From Archaeoglobus veneficus SNP6 (lineage in GTDB: Archaea; Halobacteriota; Archaeoglobi; Archaeoglobales; Archaeoglobaceae), in NCBI RefSeq assembly GCF_000194625.1, contig NC_015320.1, positions 1,472,612 through 1,536,611 of the forward strand: a DNA stretch of 64,000 nucleotides, read 5' to 3'. The notes beneath the pieces were generated by a model. The model searched no databases, was not told where the DNA came from, and saw only the letters and a list, made by a program, of their open reading frames with translations. The first letter of the stretch is position 1; the number at the start of each line of letters is the position of its first letter. Positions 41,043-50,161 of this stretch are shown one piece after another. The translations under genes and the position numbers were made by a program.

Positions 41043-42241
41043 TGTTCGTTCACCTCCCCAGTCTCTGGAAGGAGCTCAAACACCTTCAGTCCAATGAGGA
41101 ACAGCAGGAATATCAGCGCGAAGGTTCCTGCCACAAGCGCAACCTCTGGCCATCCCGGTACGTAGGGTGCTCCGTATTCGAAGGGCGGTATGTGTGCCAT
41201 CTCGTAACCGGGCGGGAATACCTCCTTCGGATATGCAAGACCTGGTACAACGAGGATGTATCTCTCCGCAAACACACCTATTGCGTGGATTATACCAGCA
41301 ACGCAGAGCCAGTTAACTGAGCGCCAGGTTCTTGGGTAGAGCAGTATTGCAAGCGGTATCAGCATGCCCATGAATATCTGGATGAACCAGAAGACCTTGG
41401 GGAATGGCTGGCTCCAGTCGAAGAGAGACATGTAGATTGCCTCTGCATGTGCCGGAACGTATCCCCTCTCGAGGTTTTCAACCGTGAAGCAGTAGAGCAG
41501 CAGGATGATCATTGCACCCATGATCTTTGCAAGCCCTCTAATGAGATTCTCGTCGAGGTACCTGTTAGTATATCTGAACGTCAGAACGAGTATTGGAATC
41601 ATTATACCAATACCACTCGCAATAGCAGATATGATGAACAGCGGAGCTGTCAGCGGAGAGTGCCAGAGGTCCATGGAGTAGATGAAACCGATGATACCTC
41701 CAGTACCGCTGTGAACAAGAACTGCCCACGCAACAGCCACAATCGCGAGAATCTTAACAAGCTTATCCTTCCTCTCCATCTGAGCCAGAAGGTAGATGCA
41801 ACAGAGTGCAAAGTAGCTCGTGTACAGGAAGGCGTTCCATGAGAAGATCGATGAGAAGTTGAAGTATCTGATGACGTTCATTCCGTGCTCCACCTTACCG
41901 AGGTCCAGGAAGATGTCAAGCAGTGCTCCAACAATCATCAGGGCTGCAAGGTATGCTGCCATCCTTGAGAAGATCTTGTACTCCTCCTTGCCAAAGACTC
42001 CTGCAAGGGCAGATATGATCAGAGAACCTGCACTGGCTCCTATCAGGTAAACAACAGAGACAATCGGTAATCCCCAGATTACCTGATTGGTCATTCCTGT
42101 TACCCAGTGACCCTGCCTGAACATTACCCAGAATCCGTAGGCTCCCCATGCCACAATTAACGCGAGAAATATCAGCAACGCAAAATACTCCTTTGAATCT
42201 CCCTTTATCTTACTAAAATACAGCTCTGCCAATTCAACCAC
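41039..42241 (-). CDS. dsrP: DsrP, NrfD-like quinone-interacting membrane subunit
   Basis: The 400-residue protein has about ten membrane segments with the NrfD/PsrC family pattern (VIWGLPIVSVVYLIGASAGSL, HSGTGGIIGFIYSMDLWHSP). It pairs with DsrO in exchanging electrons with the quinone pool. ATGA overlap with dsrM; its start follows the dsrO stop by one base. Confidence 0.93.
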   Translation of the reverse strand: MVELAELYFSKIKGDSKEYFALLIFLALIVAWGAYGFWVMFRQGHWVTGMTNQVIWGLPIVSVVYLIGASAGSLIISALAGVFGKEEYKIFSRMAAYLAALMIVGALLDIFLDLGKVEHGMNVIRYFNFSSIFSWNAFLYTSYFALCCIYLLAQMERKDKLVKILAIVAVAWAVLVHSGTGGIIGFIYSMDLWHSPLTAPLFIISAIASGIGIMIPILVLTFRYTNRYLDENLIRGLAKIMGAMIILLLYCFTVENLERGYVPAHAEAIYMSLFDWSQPFPKVFWFIQIFMGMLIPLAILLYPRTWRSVNWLCVAGIIHAIGVFAERYILVVPGLAYPKEVFPPGYEMAHIPPFEYGAPYVPGWPEVALVAGTFALIFLLFLIGLKVFELLPETGEVNEQ

Positions 42242-42242
42242 C

Positions 42243-43028
42243 TCACATCAGATAGTATACTCTCGGATTTGTACCGAGGTTCGCTCTAAGCTGAATAACC
42301 TTAGACGTCCTGACTATCTTCGCCACCTCGCTGTTCGGATCGTTCAGGTTGCCAAACACAAGTGCGTTGTACGGGCACGCTTCGACACAGGCAGGGATTG
42401 GCTCCTCGCCCTTGGCCATGGCCTCGTCAATTCTGTGGACACAGAACGTGCACTTCTCGGGCACACCGTGACTCCTTCTCGGCACCTTCGGATTTATGTG
42501 GTCAAGGCCTTCGAGCGGGTCTTTGAAGTTGAAGGTTCTTGCGTTGTACGGGCACGCAACAATACAGTACCTGCACCCTATGCAGCGGTGGAAGTCTATC
42601 ATAACAATACCGTCTTTCCTGACAAACGTCGCTTTCGTCAGACAAACCTGAGCACATGCCGGATGTCTGCAGTGGTTACACAAAAGAGGCACATAAAGTT
42701 CCTTTGATCCCTCAAGCTCGTTCCTCACCTTCAGGATCTTCAACCACTGCGGGTCTATGCGCTTGTTCTCGAACTCAGGCACGTTGTTTTCTGTATCACA
42801 TGCAACAACACAAGGCGGCTTGATCTCGTGCCAGTCTTCTTTTGTCTTCTCTATGAGCTCTTCCATGCACTCAGTGCACTTGTCTATGTCCACAACCATT
42901 GCCCACTGGGGTACGTTGGGGTCTACAACATGTTCTTCCTTCTCTTCTCCTGCAAGCGCGTTGATACCGGTCAGCGTCGCCGCTGCAGCCGATCCAGCCA
43001 GAATTAGTAACCTTCTCCGGGAAATCAT
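42243..43028 (-). CDS. dsrO: DsrO, Tat-exported ferredoxin-like subunit
   Basis: The 261-residue protein opens with a Tat signal (MISRRRLLILAGSAAAA) and holds four [4Fe-4S] motif sets: DKCTECM with later PPCVVAC, CNHCRHPACAQVC, CIGCRYCIVACPYNA, and CTFCVHRIDE with ACVEACPYNA. It sits on the outside of the membrane with DsrJ and DsrP. First gene of dsrOPMKJ. GGAGGT lies nine bases before the ATG; a TTAATATATTTC box about 130 bases upstream is the candidate promoter. Confidence 0.94.
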   Translation of the reverse strand: MISRRRLLILAGSAAAATLTGINALAGEEKEEHVVDPNVPQWAMVVDIDKCTECMEELIEKTKEDWHEIKPPCVVACDTENNVPEFENKRIDPQWLKILKVRNELEGSKELYVPLLCNHCRHPACAQVCLTKATFVRKDGIVMIDFHRCIGCRYCIVACPYNARTFNFKDPLEGLDHINPKVPRRSHGVPEKCTFCVHRIDEAMAKGEEPIPACVEACPYNALVFGNLNDPNSEVAKIVRTSKVIQLRANLGTNPRVYYLM

Positions 43029-43427
43029 AATGCATCTACCTCCGTAGCGCTTAGAAAGCAGTCTCTGTCCTCCATTTTCAAACCCCCCATCTTTTATTTC
43101 TCCAACTTCGGGCTTTTTAACTATTAGAACTTCCCTATTTTCCCAGCGTGGTATCAGATATGAAATATATTAAGTTTTTGGTTTTTGAGGCGTATTTTGG
43201 CCGGATTAATTCAGTAAATACCATCTAAATCGTTTTATAACAGATAGAACCCGGCAGACTGGAGTAAAGTAAAGCCCAGAAGTACCGAGTCTATAACAAC
43301 CCTGGCGATCACTTTTAATTCTACAGAAGATAATAGATTACCAATAATCCGCGAAAAATAACACTGATAATACCGTAAATTATTTATGCGGAAAGTTTAA
43401 GAGCACGATAAAGCGAGGTGAAATGAA
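43029..43427. promoter_or_regulatory. Divergent control region, dsrOPMKJ / dsrC
   Basis: This 399-base gene-free stretch lies between the two divergent dsr units. It carries TTAATATATTTC at about 43157-43172 (minus, for dsrO) and AAATTATTTATG at about 43377-43388 (plus, for dsrC), the latter about 25 bases before the expected start and followed by GAGGTG. The middle is AT-rich with no convincing gene or long palindrome. Its size leaves room for shared regulator sites. Confidence 0.5.
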
Positions 43428-43778
43428 ATGCCCGAGTTAGAGGTAAAAGGAAAGAAGCTGACGCTTGATGAAGACGGATTTTTGCAGGACTGGGAAGAAT
43501 GGGACGAGGAAGTTGCTGAAGCTATTGCAAAAGACACGAGATTCAGCCCCCAGCCGATTGAACTGACCGAAGACCACTGGGTAATTATCAAATACCTGAG
43601 AGACTACTTCCTGAAGTATGGTGTTGCTCCGCCAATAAGAATGGTCGTTAAGCACATGAAGAAGGAGCTTGGCAAGGAGAAGGGTACTCTCGAGTACCTG
43701 TATCAGCTGTTCCCTCAGGGTCCTGCTAAGGACGCCTGTAGAATTGCTGGTCTGCCCAAGCCAACAGGATGTGTCTAA
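43428..43778 (+). CDS. dsrC: DsrC, trisulfide carrier protein
   Basis: The 116-residue protein matches DsrC/TusE: MPELEVKGKKLTLDEDGFLQDWEEWDEEVAEAIA in parts, RDYFLKYGVAPPIRMVVKHM, and the C-terminal arm DACRIAGLPKPTGCV with Cys 104 and Cys 115 (C-x10-C), the two Cys that form the trisulfide with sulfite-derived sulfur. It takes product from DsrAB (not in this window) and is recycled by DsrK. GAGGTG precedes the ATG. It is divergent from dsrO. Confidence 0.96.
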   Translation: MPELEVKGKKLTLDEDGFLQDWEEWDEEVAEAIAKDTRFSPQPIELTEDHWVIIKYLRDYFLKYGVAPPIRMVVKHMKKELGKEKGTLEYLYQLFPQGPAKDACRIAGLPKPTGCV

Positions 43779-43792
43779 TCCAAAAATTCATT

Positions 43793-45175
43793 TCATTCCT
43801 TTTTACTTTTGGTCTTTTTTGCCGTTTCTATAAACTTGTTGACCATCATTGGGTATGACAGCACATGCAGGTGTATGTAGTTGACGAGTGTCTGCTTCTT
43901 AATTGCCCCATCCTGCTCACCGTTGATACCTTTGCCTCTCTTCACCCTGAAGACAAACTCGAGCCTTTCTTTCGGAATGACCTTCGAGTAGTGAAACTCG
44001 TGACCGAGAAGAGTGTCGCCTCTCCTGCTAATAGGATTGTTTTTCGCAACACGATATATTGAATATCCAAGGGCTTGAAAGCGCTTGTGCATTTCCGTTT
44101 CGTATGGCATGAATCCAACCATCTCATATTCACTACCATCAATTAGCCTGAGCTTCTCTCCAAGAAACATGAGCCCGCCGCATTCAGCATAGACGGGCTT
44201 CCCGGAGTCGCAGAAGTCGTAGATATCTCTTCTAAGACTCGCATTCTTCTCGAGTTCTTCTGCAAAGATTTCAGGAAATCCGCCGCCAATGTAAAGTGCA
44301 TCGACGTCTGGAAGTTTTCTGTCCTCCAGCGAATCGATGAAAACCACTTCGGCCTTCGACGCGAGTGCATCTATGTTGTCCTCATAGTAGAAGTTGAATG
44401 AACGGTCTCTGAGAACACCAATTCTGATACCAGATGGCTTTGGTTTAAAAACAGGATGCTCCAAGGCATTATCGAGTGGTGGGGCTTTGCGGGCTATCTC
44501 AACTATTGCGTCAACGTCGATGTACTTCTCAACTAGTTCCGCGAGCCTGTCGAAGAGTTCTTCGAACTCCTCCTTTCTTTCATAAGCAGGAATTAAGCCG
44601 AGGTGTCTGTCTGGAATCACAACATCCCCTCTTCGAGGTACGACGCCAACGACGCGAACCTTTGCAAGTTTCTCGGCTGCAAGTCTTGCTTTCATCGCAT
44701 GCCTTTCACTGCCAACCCTGTTCAGAATGACACCTTCAATCCTTACTTCGGGGTCGAAGACCTTGTAGCCGTATATGAAGGGAGCAACAGTTCTCGACAT
44801 CCTCTCAACGTTGGCTATGAGAATGACGGGGCACTTCAGAATCTTGCTAACTTCAGCCGTACTTCCTTTCTCGTCTGTAGCATGGTGAGAATCGTGCAAA
44901 CCCATCGTACCTTCAATAACCGCAATATCGGCATTTCTAAAATTCCGCTCAAATGTCTCAAGTATATCCTCCCTCGTAAGCATGAAGCTGTCAAGGTTTC
45001 TGCTGTACCTTCCAGTGGCGAAGTAGTGAAAGCTTGGATCGATAAAATCCGGCCCAACCTTGTAGGGCTGAACCTTGTAGCCGCGATTAACGAGAGCTCG
45101 CATCAGGCCTATGGAGAGCATGGTCTTGCCTACTCTGCTGCTCGTTCCGCTGAGTATTATGCGAGGGATGTCCAT
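43793..45175 (-). CDS. cbiA: CbiA-type a,c-diamide synthase (possible DsrN)
   Basis: The 460-residue enzyme has the CbiA pattern: LSGTSSRVGKTMLSIGLMRAL with P-loop, QPYKVGPDFIDP, IEGTMGLHDS, and a C-terminal class I glutaminase region with IGGGFPEIFAEEL, AECGGLMFLGEKL (Cys nucleophile) and LGHEFHYSK. It amidates the a and c acetates of cobyrinate using glutamine and ATP. The location beside dsrC suggests it may instead be DsrN, which amidates siroheme for sulfite reductase. The sequence alone does not decide. Convergent with dsrC, 14 bases apart. Confidence 0.85.
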   Translation of the reverse strand: MDIPRIILSGTSSRVGKTMLSIGLMRALVNRGYKVQPYKVGPDFIDPSFHYFATGRYSRNLDSFMLTREDILETFERNFRNADIAVIEGTMGLHDSHHATDEKGSTAEVSKILKCPVILIANVERMSRTVAPFIYGYKVFDPEVRIEGVILNRVGSERHAMKARLAAEKLAKVRVVGVVPRRGDVVIPDRHLGLIPAYERKEEFEELFDRLAELVEKYIDVDAIVEIARKAPPLDNALEHPVFKPKPSGIRIGVLRDRSFNFYYEDNIDALASKAEVVFIDSLEDRKLPDVDALYIGGGFPEIFAEELEKNASLRRDIYDFCDSGKPVYAECGGLMFLGEKLRLIDGSEYEMVGFMPYETEMHKRFQALGYSIYRVAKNNPISRRGDTLLGHEFHYSKVIPKERLEFVFRVKRGKGINGEQDGAIKKQTLVNYIHLHVLSYPMMVNKFIETAKKTKSKKE

Positions 45176-45237
45176 GGCATGGCTTCGAATGGTAGCTTAA
45201 AATAGTTTTCTAAAAGATTTGAAAATAAAATAAAAAA

Positions 45238-46614
45238 TTAGTCGTAAACGAGGGCGTTGGCCACAAGCTCACTCACACCCATGAACTTTACCGGCAGGTT
45301 GTAGTAGTTGATGACCTCTCTGAGCTGCCCCTTGCAGTTCGCACAAATTGTTGCCACGATTTTCGCACCCGTCGCCTTGATCTGTTCCGCCTTAATCTTG
45401 CCGTACGTCTCCATTCTGAACTTCAGGAAATCGTCCTTGTTCATGATGGCAAATCCGCTTCCTCCACCGCAGCAGTAGCTCATCTCCCTGTTGGGGTACA
45501 TCTCTCGGAAGTCCTTGCAAACAGCTTTCAGAATTCTCCTCGGCTCCTCGTAAATTCCTGCACACCTACCCCACTTGCACGAATCGTGGAACGTTACAGG
45601 CTCGGGGTTCTTTTCAGGATCAACTTTCAATCTACCTTCTCTTATCCACTTGTCCGTAAGTTCTGTAATGCTCGTCACTTCAAACGGCATGTCATCCTTG
45701 AAAATCGCCTTATAGAAGAACTTGAAAGAGTCATACGCGTGACCACACTCACCAATAACAACAACCTTTGGTTTCAGCCTCTTGAGTGTCTCGAGGTGAG
45801 CTTTTGCAACTGCCACAAATTCAGTATCGCTGTAGAACAGTCCGTAGTTTACGACATCGTTAATTCCAGTCTCCGGTGAGTTCAGAGTCCAGTCAACGCC
45901 TGCGTAGTTCATTATCTCAACGATACCCATTACAGTTTCCGTGAACGCGATGTAGTCTCCGGCGTTGTTTATAACGAGGTAATCCGCCCCCACCTTATCC
46001 ACGGGTATCTCGACTTCAACACCTTTTTCATCCTCAATGTCCTCTTTTATGAACTCAATCATGTCCAGAAACGCTTCAGTTGGTGTATTGGTGGCGTTAC
46101 CTGCCTTTATCTGTGTCCTCGTTCCGTTCTCCTTCAGTTCATCGGGAGATATACCTATTGCATCAAGCATTTTCCTTATTTCCCTCGTTATCACTCCGTT
46201 GTCAATTGCAAGGGGGCAAACGTAAGCACATCGCCTGCAGATTGTGCACCTCCATACAGCTTCTGCCATCGCGTTCAGATCCTCTTCCGTCAAATCCTTC
46301 GCTCCAACCAAACCGCGGAATATCTTTCCGGTCAGAGTAAAGTACCTCTTGTATACCCTCCTGAGCATTTCGGAACGATAAACAGGATGATAAATCTCCT
46401 TCCTGCCGCTTGCGGTGTAAACCGGGCACGCTTCAGCACACGTTCCGCACTTCACACAGAGGTCAAGGGTGAGAACGTAAGGAAGCCAGAACGTCCAGTT
46501 ATCCTTCTTGCTGAGGGATTTTTTCATCGCTTCCAAGAATTTACTGACCTTTGGTTCGTCAGGCCTCAGGACATCATCCGAAAGCGCCCTATACTCGTCA
46601 AATACCCTCCTCAT
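45238..46614 (-). CDS. HdrD/DsrK-like iron-sulfur protein
   Basis: The 458-residue protein parallels DsrK: CVKCGTCAEACP and CTICRRCAYVCP [4Fe-4S] motifs, then HDSCKWGRCAG, CCGGGSGFAI and CANCKGQL of the CCG region. It probably reduces or oxidises a disulfide substrate in the cytoplasm, coupled to its membrane partner. The partner's end overlaps its start by four bases. Substrate unknown; heterodisulfide-type or DsrC-type thiols are candidates. Confidence 0.88.
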   Translation of the reverse strand: MRRVFDEYRALSDDVLRPDEPKVSKFLEAMKKSLSKKDNWTFWLPYVLTLDLCVKCGTCAEACPVYTASGRKEIYHPVYRSEMLRRVYKRYFTLTGKIFRGLVGAKDLTEEDLNAMAEAVWRCTICRRCAYVCPLAIDNGVITREIRKMLDAIGISPDELKENGTRTQIKAGNATNTPTEAFLDMIEFIKEDIEDEKGVEVEIPVDKVGADYLVINNAGDYIAFTETVMGIVEIMNYAGVDWTLNSPETGINDVVNYGLFYSDTEFVAVAKAHLETLKRLKPKVVVIGECGHAYDSFKFFYKAIFKDDMPFEVTSITELTDKWIREGRLKVDPEKNPEPVTFHDSCKWGRCAGIYEEPRRILKAVCKDFREMYPNREMSYCCGGGSGFAIMNKDDFLKFRMETYGKIKAEQIKATGAKIVATICANCKGQLREVINYYNLPVKFMGVSELVANALVYD

Positions 46615-47276
46615 TCTTCTTCACCCCACTTGACCTTGTGGTACGTGAAGTACTTGCCGACAAAATGCGCCATTCTGCTGAGCGGTAGACAGATGACGAA
46701 AAACTGCACGAGGAGCAGTGTGAGCAAAAGAGATGGCGAGCTTACGAGTTCGTACTTCGGAGCAAAAGACACTAAGCTCAGCAGATATTCTCTAAACCAC
46801 ATTCCGAAGAAGTTCGTGTAGAGTCCAAGGGTAGATATCGCAAGCAACAGCAGCAGGTTGAAGTATTCGACGAATTCTGAAATTGCCCTGAGTTCACTGT
46901 TGGTAATTCTTACTACAAGCAGCAGGAGTGCCCCAACTGCAACTGCTGCCGCTCCAATAACACCAATATAGTACGAAAACTGAACATTGAAAATCAAAAG
47001 TACAAACCAGATGCCAAGAAGATACAAACCCCAGTGCATAAGGAGAGACTGGAACCATATCTTCCTGTTGTTCTTGTATATGCTGTGGAGCGTGGTTATC
47101 TCCGTTACAAGCTCTTTGATTTGCTCACCGAATGTTTTGGGATGGGGAAATAGCTCCCAAGGCAGATGCTGTGGCGCTGTGAACCACTGCAGAACCCTGT
47201 ACAGTAAAGCCAGCACCAATACAATAGCCGTCAGATAAGGCAGTATTCCGCCAATTAGATATTCCAAACCGGCCAT
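46611..47276 (-). CDS. DsrM/TmcC-like membrane cytochrome b
   Basis: A NarI/DsrM-like protein of about 221 residues with five membrane segments. It keeps one His in LLMHWGLYLLG and one in SRMAHFVGKYF, which match NarI His56 and His205; the residues matching His66 and His187 are Phe and Thr. At most one heme b site remains. AGGAGGT precedes the ATGs at 47276 and 47279; the frame is open to 47333 but the ribosome site decides. It forms a pair with the HdrD-like gene downstream. Confidence 0.82.
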   Translation of the reverse strand: MAGLEYLIGGILPYLTAIVLVLALLYRVLQWFTAPQHLPWELFPHPKTFGEQIKELVTEITTLHSIYKNNRKIWFQSLLMHWGLYLLGIWFVLLIFNVQFSYYIGVIGAAAVAVGALLLLVVRITNSELRAISEFVEYFNLLLLLAISTLGLYTNFFGMWFREYLLSLVSFAPKYELVSSPSLLLTLLLVQFFVICLPLSRMAHFVGKYFTYHKVKWGEEE

Positions 47277-47579
47277 CATGCAACCTCCTAGTTTTTTATA
47301 GGCCATTTTCAAAAACCTATCATATTTAAGCATTTTGGAATTTAGACCTATTTTAGATACGTATTATCTTAAAAACAATCATTCAATAAATCAGAAGTAT
47401 CTGAGAATTGGTTTTAAATTGTTTTTAAAAACTAATTAAATCTAAAGCTATCCTTAATTGAGCTTATTTTAATTAGGAAATATCTTAAAAAATATTGTCA
47501 AAAATCAAAACAAAAATCTTATAAAGATTGCGTGTTGTAAGTTGAAGCCATAAAAGAAAAATGGAGGTGCTAAAAGCGT
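47277..47579. promoter_or_regulatory. AT-rich divergent control region between two DsrMK-like pairs
   Basis: This 303-base gene-free region lies between two paralogous membrane/iron-sulfur gene pairs pointing away from each other. CTTATAAAGATT at about 47517-47528 fits as the plus promoter, followed by GGAGGTG before ATG 47580. The minus side has several TTTTTAAAA-type boxes and AGGAGGT. No gene or RNA is seen; short AT repeats dominate. Confidence 0.45.
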
Positions 47580-48485
47580 ATGGGCATTTCAGCATTGCAG
47601 CTGTCTTCATACGTGGCTTTTGCTGTTTTCGTGATTGTTGTTGCGGCAAAATGGAGAAAGTGGGCATCGATGCCACTCCACCTTAGATGGGAGCTGTATC
47701 CCGTCCCGCATGAAGCAGGAAAGCACCACTATGGAGGTAGCTACCTCGAAGAGGTAGACTGGTGGAAGAAACCTCGCCATACAACGCTTGCCGGCGAGCT
47801 TAAAGACATGCTCGCAGAGATGCTTTTCATAAAAAGGGTGTATGTTTACAAGCGCCCACTGTGGTGGCTGACATACCCCTTCCATGCGGGAATCTATCTG
47901 ATACTCGTCTGGTTTGCACTGCTTGTCGTGCATGGAATTCTGAACGTCTATGTGAGCATTCCAGCCCTTGACTCGATCGTTAAGGTTCTGATACAGATTA
48001 CAGGAACAATAGGAATTATTGCCGCAACACTCGGTTGCCTTGGTCTGCTGTTCAGAAGACTTAGCGATTCGGCAATGAAAAAGTACTCCTCAGGAGTCGA
48101 GTACTTCAATCTGCTGTTTATCCTTGTTGTTCTGCTTACCGGAATTGCCGTATGGATGAACGACACAAGCTTCGAAAACGCTATGGCCTATATGACTGCC
48201 CTCGTTAGCTTTGGTAGTGTTGAGGCTCCGCAGCTCAGCCAGCTTGCACAGTTCCACGTTGTGCTGATGGCTTTACTGTGGATGTACATCCCATTCACGA
48301 AGATGTCCCACTTCGTTGGAAAGTACTTCACCTTCCACAAGGTGCTCTGGGAGGATGAGCCCAATCTGAGAGGTAGCAAGCTCGAGGCAAAGGTCAGGGA
48401 AGCTGTCAGACAGAGAATGCCGTGGAGCGCTCCTCACCTGAAGAAGGGTAAGACTTGGCTCGAAAACGCTGCGGAGGTGGAATAA
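47580..48485 (+). CDS. DsrM/TmcC-like cytochrome b, second paralogue
   Basis: The 301-residue protein has about six membrane segments and a C-terminal cytoplasmic tail. His pair His-x17-His is kept (QFHVVLMALLWMYIPFTKMSH, in parts) and the first His of the other pair is kept (YPFHAGIYLIL), but the position ten residues later is Phe; a His appears six residues further on (LLVVHG). GGAGGTG precedes the ATG. The iron-sulfur partner gene starts directly after its stop. Confidence 0.85.
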   Translation: MGISALQLSSYVAFAVFVIVVAAKWRKWASMPLHLRWELYPVPHEAGKHHYGGSYLEEVDWWKKPRHTTLAGELKDMLAEMLFIKRVYVYKRPLWWLTYPFHAGIYLILVWFALLVVHGILNVYVSIPALDSIVKVLIQITGTIGIIAATLGCLGLLFRRLSDSAMKKYSSGVEYFNLLFILVVLLTGIAVWMNDTSFENAMAYMTALVSFGSVEAPQLSQLAQFHVVLMALLWMYIPFTKMSHFVGKYFTFHKVLWEDEPNLRGSKLEAKVREAVRQRMPWSAPHLKKGKTWLENAAEVE

Positions 48486-50090
48486 ATGGCCGGAGATGAG
48501 ATCAAGATTGAAGATATCAGCAAGCCTTCAAAGCAGATGATCAAGCTCAGACTTGAAGACCTCATGCCACTCCCACCACCATATGACAAACCAGGAATGG
48601 AGCCGGAGCTGACCGACCCCAAGCCTGAATGGAGAGAAAAGTACGTTACGGAACTCGATGGATACATAGCAATAGACGTGCCCTTCAAGCCAAAAACAAA
48701 GGAGGAAGAGGAGAAACTCGTAAAGAGCTTCCTCGAAGGCTTACAAAAACTCGTTTCAAAGGAGGGTAACTGGACGTTCCTTCAGCCACTGCTGCTCTCC
48801 CTTGAGTACTGTGCAAAGTGCCACACATGCAGCGAAGCGTGCCCCATTTACGTGTCGAGTGGTAGGAAGGAGATATACCGCCCGACTTACAGGGCAGAGG
48901 TACTCAGGAGAATATGGAAGCGCTACCTGACTCCTGCCGGAAAAACCTTCGGTAAGTTCGTGAGTGGAGATATAGAACTGAACGGCACGACGATAATGAG
49001 ACTTGCAGAACTTGCGTACCGCTGCACCCTCTGCAGGCGCTGCACTCAGACCTGCCCGATAGGTGTAGACAACGGACTGATTACTCACGAGATCAGAAAG
49101 CTGTTCAGTCAGGAGATGGGTATCGCACCCAAGGCCATTCACGAGCTCGGAACTGTGCAGCACCTTAAAGTTGGTTCTTCGACGGGAATGACTCCGGATG
49201 GTATAAAAGACATCATCGAGTTTATAGAGGACGACATTGAAGAGAAGCTCGGTAGGAGAATAGAGATACCCGTCGATGAGAAGGGTGCGGACATCCTCCT
49301 GATACACAACGCCGGAGAATTCCTTTCATGGCCAGAAAACCCAGCAGCATTTGCTATTCTGTTCGAGGAAGCAGGCATAAGCTGGACGTTGAGCAGCGAG
49401 GCATTAGGTTACGATGGTGTTAACTACGGTGTATGGTACGATGACGTGCAGCTCGCAAGAATAGCTGTAAGACATGCAGAGATTGCAAGGAAGCTCGACG
49501 TCAACAAGATAGTCATAGGTGAGTGTGGACATGCGCACAAGGCTCTGACAGTTATAGCAGACAGAGTTCTCCACGACGAGCTTAACATTCCAAGGGAGAG
49601 TTGCCTGCCGATACTCTGGGACATCGTGAGAAAGAAGAAGCTCAACCTCGACCCGGAGAAGAACAACTTCCCCGTAACACTCCACGACCCGTGCAACATC
49701 GTGAGACTCATGGGTATCGTAGAACCGCAGAGGAAGATACTCAAGGAAATCTGCCCGCAGTTCAGAGAGATGTCCCCCAATGGAGTGTACAACTACTGCT
49801 GTGGTGGAGGAAGCGGATTCGCCATAATGAACTCCATGAACTTCCCGGAGTGGAGAGCAAAGGTTTCCGTGCGCATGAAGTGCAAGCAAATTCTATCAGC
49901 ATTCCAGGACTGCATCGATCCGAGCATAGACAAGTACGTCTGTGCTCCGTGCTCGAACTGCAAAGGAGCAATCAGAGATATCCTCGAGCACTACCAGCTT
50001 ACGCAGAACTGCAGCATATACTACGGCGGACTTGTGGAGCTAATGGTAAACGCAATGGTGGACCTGGAGGAGCCATTCCTCGAGTTTTAA
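48486..50090 (+). CDS. HdrD/DsrK-like iron-sulfur protein, second paralogue
   Basis: The 534-residue protein has CAKCHTCSEACP and CTLCRRCTQTCP [4Fe-4S] motifs and the CCG region HDPCNIVRLMG, CCGGGSGFAI and CAPCSNCKGAI. A 95-residue charged lead precedes the first cluster. It is longer than the minus-strand paralogue by this lead. It is tightly linked to the membrane gene before it. As with DsrK it should move electrons between the quinone pool and a cytoplasmic disulfide; its partner is unknown. Confidence 0.88.
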   Translation: MAGDEIKIEDISKPSKQMIKLRLEDLMPLPPPYDKPGMEPELTDPKPEWREKYVTELDGYIAIDVPFKPKTKEEEEKLVKSFLEGLQKLVSKEGNWTFLQPLLLSLEYCAKCHTCSEACPIYVSSGRKEIYRPTYRAEVLRRIWKRYLTPAGKTFGKFVSGDIELNGTTIMRLAELAYRCTLCRRCTQTCPIGVDNGLITHEIRKLFSQEMGIAPKAIHELGTVQHLKVGSSTGMTPDGIKDIIEFIEDDIEEKLGRRIEIPVDEKGADILLIHNAGEFLSWPENPAAFAILFEEAGISWTLSSEALGYDGVNYGVWYDDVQLARIAVRHAEIARKLDVNKIVIGECGHAHKALTVIADRVLHDELNIPRESCLPILWDIVRKKKLNLDPEKNNFPVTLHDPCNIVRLMGIVEPQRKILKEICPQFREMSPNGVYNYCCGGGSGFAIMNSMNFPEWRAKVSVRMKCKQILSAFQDCIDPSIDKYVCAPCSNCKGAIRDILEHYQLTQNCSIYYGGLVELMVNAMVDLEEPFLEF

Positions 50091-50161
50091 GTCGAATTAA
50101 CCCACTATTTTCTATTTTTGTATTAACAAATGCTTACAGGTCATCCGATTATTATCGCTGC

